Assembly (NCBI RefSeq): GCF_027942865.1
Contig: NC_134510.1
Location: 36,077,663 to 36,141,662, forward strand
Source of the DNA: Odontesthes bonariensis
Taxonomy: Eukaryota > Chordata > Actinopteri > Atheriniformes > Atherinopsidae
Length of the DNA: 64,000 nt
Direction: 5' to 3'
Positions 59,525 through 64,000 of this stretch are shown here, piece after piece. Within the stretch, counting starts at the first letter, position 1; the number at the start of each line of letters is the position of its first letter. Below the pieces are notes generated by a model that saw only the letters and a list, made by a program, of their open reading frames with translations, was not told the origin of the DNA and searched no databases. The position numbers and the translations under genes are program-made.

Positions 59525-62500
59525 ATGTTAGCTCTCAGGACGTTTGTTCTGCTGGGACTGAGCTACACATGTCACGGTGAGATCACCTCCGTATTTCAAC
59601 AGATTTAACTTTCAATCGATCCCGAATAAAACGCACGACCTGTTCACTGCGTGATCAAACTAAACCTTCACTGGAAAAAAATGTCCCTCCAAAAATAAGT
59701 AAGAAAAACAGCAAATACGAGACGTTTTTGCTTGAAATAAGCAAAAAAATCTGCCAATGGAACTAGTGAAAATCGGCTTGTCAAGATTTCTTGAAATAAG
59801 ATGTGATATTTGGGACTTTTGAATTAAAAGTGGTCTTGAAATTAGCTTAAAAACCTCTTCAAATGAAAAAAAAAGCTTGTTTCATGTGAAATCCGACTCA
59901 AAACAAGATGTTTTCAAGACTTTTTCACTTAACAAGATATTCAAGATGTCTCGTATTAAAACAAGTCCCTATATCTGGCTGAAATAGTACTTGTTAGGCA
60001 GTTGTGTCTTATATCAAGTGTAATGACATACTCAAGGAGAAAAATATACTTGGTAAGATTTAGATTTTTTCCAGTGTTGTGGCTGTGGGGTGTGAAGAGA
60101 TGGGAAAAAACTTGAATTCACTGTAAAATGTGTTCCAGAAATAGACAAAATTCTAAAGATTTTTCACCTGAACCCTTTCAGTTTTTTAAAAATGATGTTA
60201 AAGTATTCTGAAATGTGTCCTTCTCCTTCATGTTAACGTTTTGTAAAAGACTAAGAACACATTTTAGGGCCTGTAATCTCTATTCTGTCAGTGACAGAGC
60301 GACACCTTTCAGCTGCTCAACTGAGGCAGACGTGTAAAACGCTGCACATGTCTAATTTCAGCTCTATTGTCCACACTTTTCTGCTACGGCCTCACGCTCC
60401 CGCACACACCTGCCAAAACCCCATTGTCCAACTCAATCACATTCCTCATTGCCTCGGTGACGACCTTCGACCTTTACCAAGTTCCCGACCCACTCCATTT
60501 CCTTTAGCCGTTGGCTTCTTCTGGAAACTTCCTGTTTATGTCGGGCCCGTTTCCTGTCCCCTTTAACGGGCCGTATCAGGACCCACCTTTCACGGCTTGA
60601 CCTGCATTGTTATGAATAGTTGCTCATGGTCTGAAACAATGAGTGGACTGAGAGTGTGGGAGAGCTGGTCCTGCGATAAAACACTCGTTTAAATGAATGC
60701 AGCCGTGTTTAATGTCAGGTTAAAGAAGCTCAACCAATGCAACTCTTTTCATTAATCTGATTAAAATTTTTTTTGCCACATTATTTTTATTTTCACTTTT
60801 TAACACTTACATACAGCCTTTACATTTGTACACTGGAAAAAATGCCCCTCCAAAAAGAAGTAAAAAAACAACAAATAAAGACGTTTTTGCTTGAAATAAG
60901 CAAAAAAATCTGCCAATGGAACTAGTGGAAATCGGCTTGTCAAGATTTCTTGAAATAAGTTGTGATACTTAGGACTTTTGAGTTAAAAGTGACATTAGCT
61001 TAAAAACCTCTTCAAATGAAAAAAATGCTTATTTCATGTGAAATATGACTCAAAACAAGATGTTTTCAAGACTTTTTCATTTAACAAGATATTCAAGATA
61101 TATTGTCCCTATATATTTCTGAAATGGTACTTGTTAGGCAGTTGTGTCTTATAGCAAGTGTAATGAGATACTCAACAAGACAAATATAATTGGTAAGATT
61201 TAGATTTTTTTTCCAGTGTATATCTTCATTCAACTTCCATACAAAAAGTCGCTGCATTTGTTTAAAGACAAGTAAAAGTAAAACAAAACATAACACTCAA
61301 AACAAGGATGCTCCTCCTGTTAACCAAGGTGATCATCTATATACAAACAAGTATTATTAATAAATGCAAAATAAGACACAAATATAGAGAAAACATACAA
61401 ATCGTACAAGGTCAGGATCTGCATTGCCCACAAAGATTAGTCATCCACTTCTTCATCTATTAAATCCAAGTCCTTAATGCAGCTGATGCTCCACATGTCT
61501 TCAAATAATTGCCGTTTAGCCTTTAATATGTAAGTTATTCTCTCTAATGGAAGGCTTGCTAACATCTGTCTTATGCATCGAGTAGTACTCGGTCTACAGA
61601 TCTTTTTCCACAATAATGCAACACATTTCTTGGCATAAAGCAAGCTGAGGTCTATAAATGCCTAATCTGATTTAATTTACTTTAAATTAATTACTTTAAT
61701 TTATTTTATATTAATTGTTCCATAATTAGTCATTAGATTATATCTTATATTGCTTTTTTAAGCTTTAAATTTAATCTATTTACTTTTTCTTGATGTTGTT
61801 TACGTGATAACATTAATTTTTGGGGGATTATGATTTTTTTTAAACCGAATTTCTTATATTAATTTGACTCTTTTGGTAACTGAAAGCAGTTTTAACGTAA
61901 ATGTACAAAAAAGTTGAAACTATGAAGCTGTTTTTCACAGATGCAGCTAAAGAAATGGGAACAAATGATGTGTCTCTGTGACAGGCTGCTGGGAACAAAG
62001 TGCCTAAAGATCCAGTTTAAAACGGCTTCTTTGCTAAGTTGTCTGTTCTGTGTGGACACGACACTGGTTCATCCCTTGAGTTAGGAGCCTTTTTCCTGCC
62101 TGAATGATTCACAGGTCAGAGTTAGGGGGTTTAACAAATAAAACTAACACATTCCTCTTAAAATGATCAGGTACAAGGACTGAAAATCAGAGAAAAAGCA
62201 GAAAATGTCCAAAGAAGAATTTTGAAAGCTTCAGAGAACTGTTGCTCAGGACCACTTTCAAAGTTCACACGAGGGTCTGGCTGCTTCACTGGAAAAAATC
62301 TAAGTCTTACCAAGTATATTTGTCTCATTTCTAGTCCAAATATATCATTACACTTAATATAAGACACAACTGCCTAACAAGCACTATTTCAGCCAGATAT
62401 AGGGACTTGTTTGAAGACAATACATCTGGAATATCTTGTTAAATGAAATAGTCTTGAAAAAAAATTGTTTTGACATCTTGACAAGCCGATTTTCACTAGT

Positions 62501-64000
62501 TCTATTGGCAGATTTTTTTGCTTATTTCAAGCAAAAACATCTTGTTTTTTTACTTAATTTTGGAGGGGCATTTTTTCCAGTGTTGGAAGGAAAATAAAAA
62601 GAAATGAGGGGTGATTAAAGACTTCTGAACTGTATTTTAATGTCTGTAATTTCTGTGACTTACTGATGGACAAGCTATTCATAAGACTGGCAGCCATCTT
62701 TGTTCTTCTGGCAACACTTTTTAGTTAAAATTTCTATCACATGGAAATGGTGCCTCTCTATTTAGCAAGAGGCTGTAGAGACAGATGATACATGTGGGAA
62801 AGGTCCACTCAGATAGGACTTGAACCTCCACAGATGGTGTTTCTAACATCTCCCACAGTCAAGCACATTCACACTAATCTGCATCCACCTCCGCAGCCGT
62901 GTCCGGGGACCCATGGCACCTGTGTCCGGGGAACAGAAAGTGCAGGGACAAGTTTGGAGATGGGTCCTGTGACAAAGAGTGCACGGATACAAAGTGTCTC
63001 CGCGACGGCTTCGACTGCCTGAAGGACAGGGGTCACTGCAAGTAAAAACCCTTCTGTCACTATCACTTTAGAAGCATAGATTCTTGTTCATGTTTCAGTA
63101 TATTCTAGTTATTTTCACAGAATAGTTTATCAGCTCTGAAGTACCCTGATTTAAAAGGCTTTATTATCACAAACCCCTGTCTCTTGAGCAGGGGCGGTCC
63201 TAGGGGCGGGCCGACGGGGCAATTGCCCGGGGCGGCACCATTGCGAAACCCCGCCCCCAAACGACATCGCGAAAATGTTAAAATAGTTATAAACATGTTC
63301 AAAATCGTTTAAAACGTGTTATTTCTACACTATTACCACATTGTTGTAATAATAACATTACTATAAGTGGTTTTTGTTATTATAAGCATTTTTTGCCGTT
63401 TTTTTTTTTTTTTTCTTTACCGGGGGCGGGGCGTCTGAGGGGGCATTGCCCGCAGCGCAATTAACTGTAGGACCGCCACTGCTCTTGAGGTATTATTTGA
63501 GACTTAATTTTCATATAAATAACTGACTTCATCCAGAAAAGAAAAGCCAAAATGGTAACAGTCATTACTGTTGTTTAGTTTGTCAGAGGAATAATTGTGC
63601 ATTTTGGATTAAACTATTGAATCGGAGATGATGCATATATCGCATTACTTTGCCACTGATTTCTAATTATTGTCTCTCTTCACTCCTCCCAGTCCAGGCC
63701 ACACAGACTACTGCCGCGCGTATTACGCCAGCGGCCGCTGCGACCAAGGCTGCAACAACGCCGCCTGCGGATGGGACGGCAGCGACTGCATCAAACACCA
63801 GAAACCTCAGTGGGCCAAAGGCACCCTGCTTGTTCACAGTAACGTCCCAAAGCAGAATGGCACCAGCACCATCAGCCCCCTTCTCTGGACACTCAGTGTC
63901 CTCCTGCAGTCACCCCTCAAACTGACGGACTCCGTTCCTCTGGCTGCCAGCATGAACTTGTTGGACTTCAGTCCTCAGGAGCTCGCCGAGCTGCTGGCCC
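59525..64000 (+). CDS. Notch-like protein: signal peptide, two LNR modules and NOD-like region (5' part)
   Basis: Exons: 59525-59576, 62897-63041, and 63693 to beyond the window; phases 1 then 2 agree. Exon 1 encodes a signal peptide (MLALRTFVLLGLSYTCH). Exon 2 encodes an LNR with spacing C-x5-C-x8-C-x3-C-x4-C-x6-C (CRDKFGDGSCDKEC ... CLRDGFDC). The next LNR starts at the last Cys of exon 2 and continues in exon 3 (CRAYYASGRCDQGCNN, then CGWDGSDC), C-x8-C-x8-C-x3-C-x4-C-x6-C. The two modules resemble LNR-B and LNR-C of Notch. WAKGTLLVHSNVPK then resembles the start of the Notch NOD domain. LNR and NOD domains form the region that keeps Notch uncleaved until ligand pulls. No EGF repeats or LNR-A were found in the 3.3-kb intron 1. 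This may be the teleost gene called notchl; the symbol is not assigned because I am not certain. Confidence 0.8.
59669..60076 (-). mobile_element. CACTGGAAAAAA MITE, copy 6
   Basis: Reverse-orientation, full-length copy with both termini, in intron 1 of the Notch-like gene. Confidence 0.88.
60077..60830. other. Intron 1 of the Notch-like gene, part
   Basis: No EGF-like cysteine pattern or other exon was recognised. The stretch 60690-60770 matches 57070-57130. Confidence 0.45.
60831..61218 (-). mobile_element. CACTGGAAAAAA MITE, copy 7
   Basis: Reverse-orientation copy with both termini in intron 1 of the Notch-like gene. Confidence 0.88.
61219..62286. other. Intron 1 of the Notch-like gene, part
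   Basis: AT-rich, with a possible LINE-like frame on the minus strand at 61643-61437 (KCVALLWKKICRPSTTRCIR), resembling the end of an L1-like ORF2. No host exon was recognised. Confidence 0.4.
62287..62582 (+). mobile_element. CACTGGAAAAAA MITE, copy 8, internally deleted
   Basis: Both termini are present, but about 110 bp of the middle is missing. Confidence 0.85.
63189..63481. mobile_element. hAT MITE with perfect 8-bp target duplication
   Basis: It is flanked by CTCTTGAG at 63181-63188 and 63482-63489. The ends CAGGGGCGGTCCTA and TAGGACCGCCACTG are inverted copies with one mismatch. The 293-bp GC-rich element is in intron 2 of the Notch-like gene. The perfect duplication suggests a recent insertion. 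Confidence 0.9.

Noticed and set aside
60291..60566. Open frame with C and H residues as an EGF exon of the Notch-like gene
   Set aside because: Cysteine spacing does not fit EGF modules and there are no matching splice sites in phase.

Overview
The window is animal nuclear DNA, almost certainly from a teleost fish. Its genes are split by many GT-AG introns, it is dense in fish-type repeats (Tc1/mariner, hAT, PIF/Harbinger, piggyBac-like, L1 and L2 LINEs, a tRNA-derived SINE), and brd2 lies beside tap2, an arrangement typical of the MHC class I core region. No operons, CRISPR arrays or prokaryotic genes were seen.

Layout. 1-4290 is a 34-bp satellite that runs off the left edge. 4716-5949 holds two exons of a vmo1-like gene (minus), whose missing 3' part would lie in or beyond the satellite. 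5950-9870 is intergenic, with a probable LTR and repeat fragments. 9874-16925 is one Tc1-type transposon swollen to about 7 kb by a 4.7-kb array of 13-bp units that matches its own transposase sequence, plus a nested element that itself holds an insertion. 16926-21026 is intergenic and brd2 3' flank.

21027-36445 is brd2 (minus), a complete 12-coding-exon reconstruction of 824 residues with two bromodomains, an ET domain and a serine tail. Its introns hold many inserted elements. 38895-53629 is tap2 (minus), 12 coding exons and 731 residues. Its promoter near 54.1 kb combines a canonical NF-kB site, a TATA box and an interferon response element within 46 bp. 59525 to the right edge is the 5' part of a Notch-like gene (plus): signal peptide, two LNR modules and the start of a NOD-like segment, with no EGF repeats found.

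How the genes relate. TAP2 is half of the ER peptide pump that loads MHC class I, and its promoter elements fit induction by infection. BRD2 is a general acetyl-histone reader that is linked to tap2 but works separately. vmo1 and the Notch-like gene have no evident link to antigen presentation.

Most unusual points: (i) TAP2 keeps an open frame but has lost the catalytic glutamate and the switch histidine, while its ABC signature is canonical, the reverse of human TAP asymmetry; (ii) a 4.7-kb minisatellite apparently born from transposase codons; (iii) a Notch regulatory module without EGF repeats; (iv) nested insertions datable from target-site duplications and, in one case, an empty site elsewhere in the window. 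Exon boundaries come from reading frame, splice consensus and family knowledge; no alignment was run.
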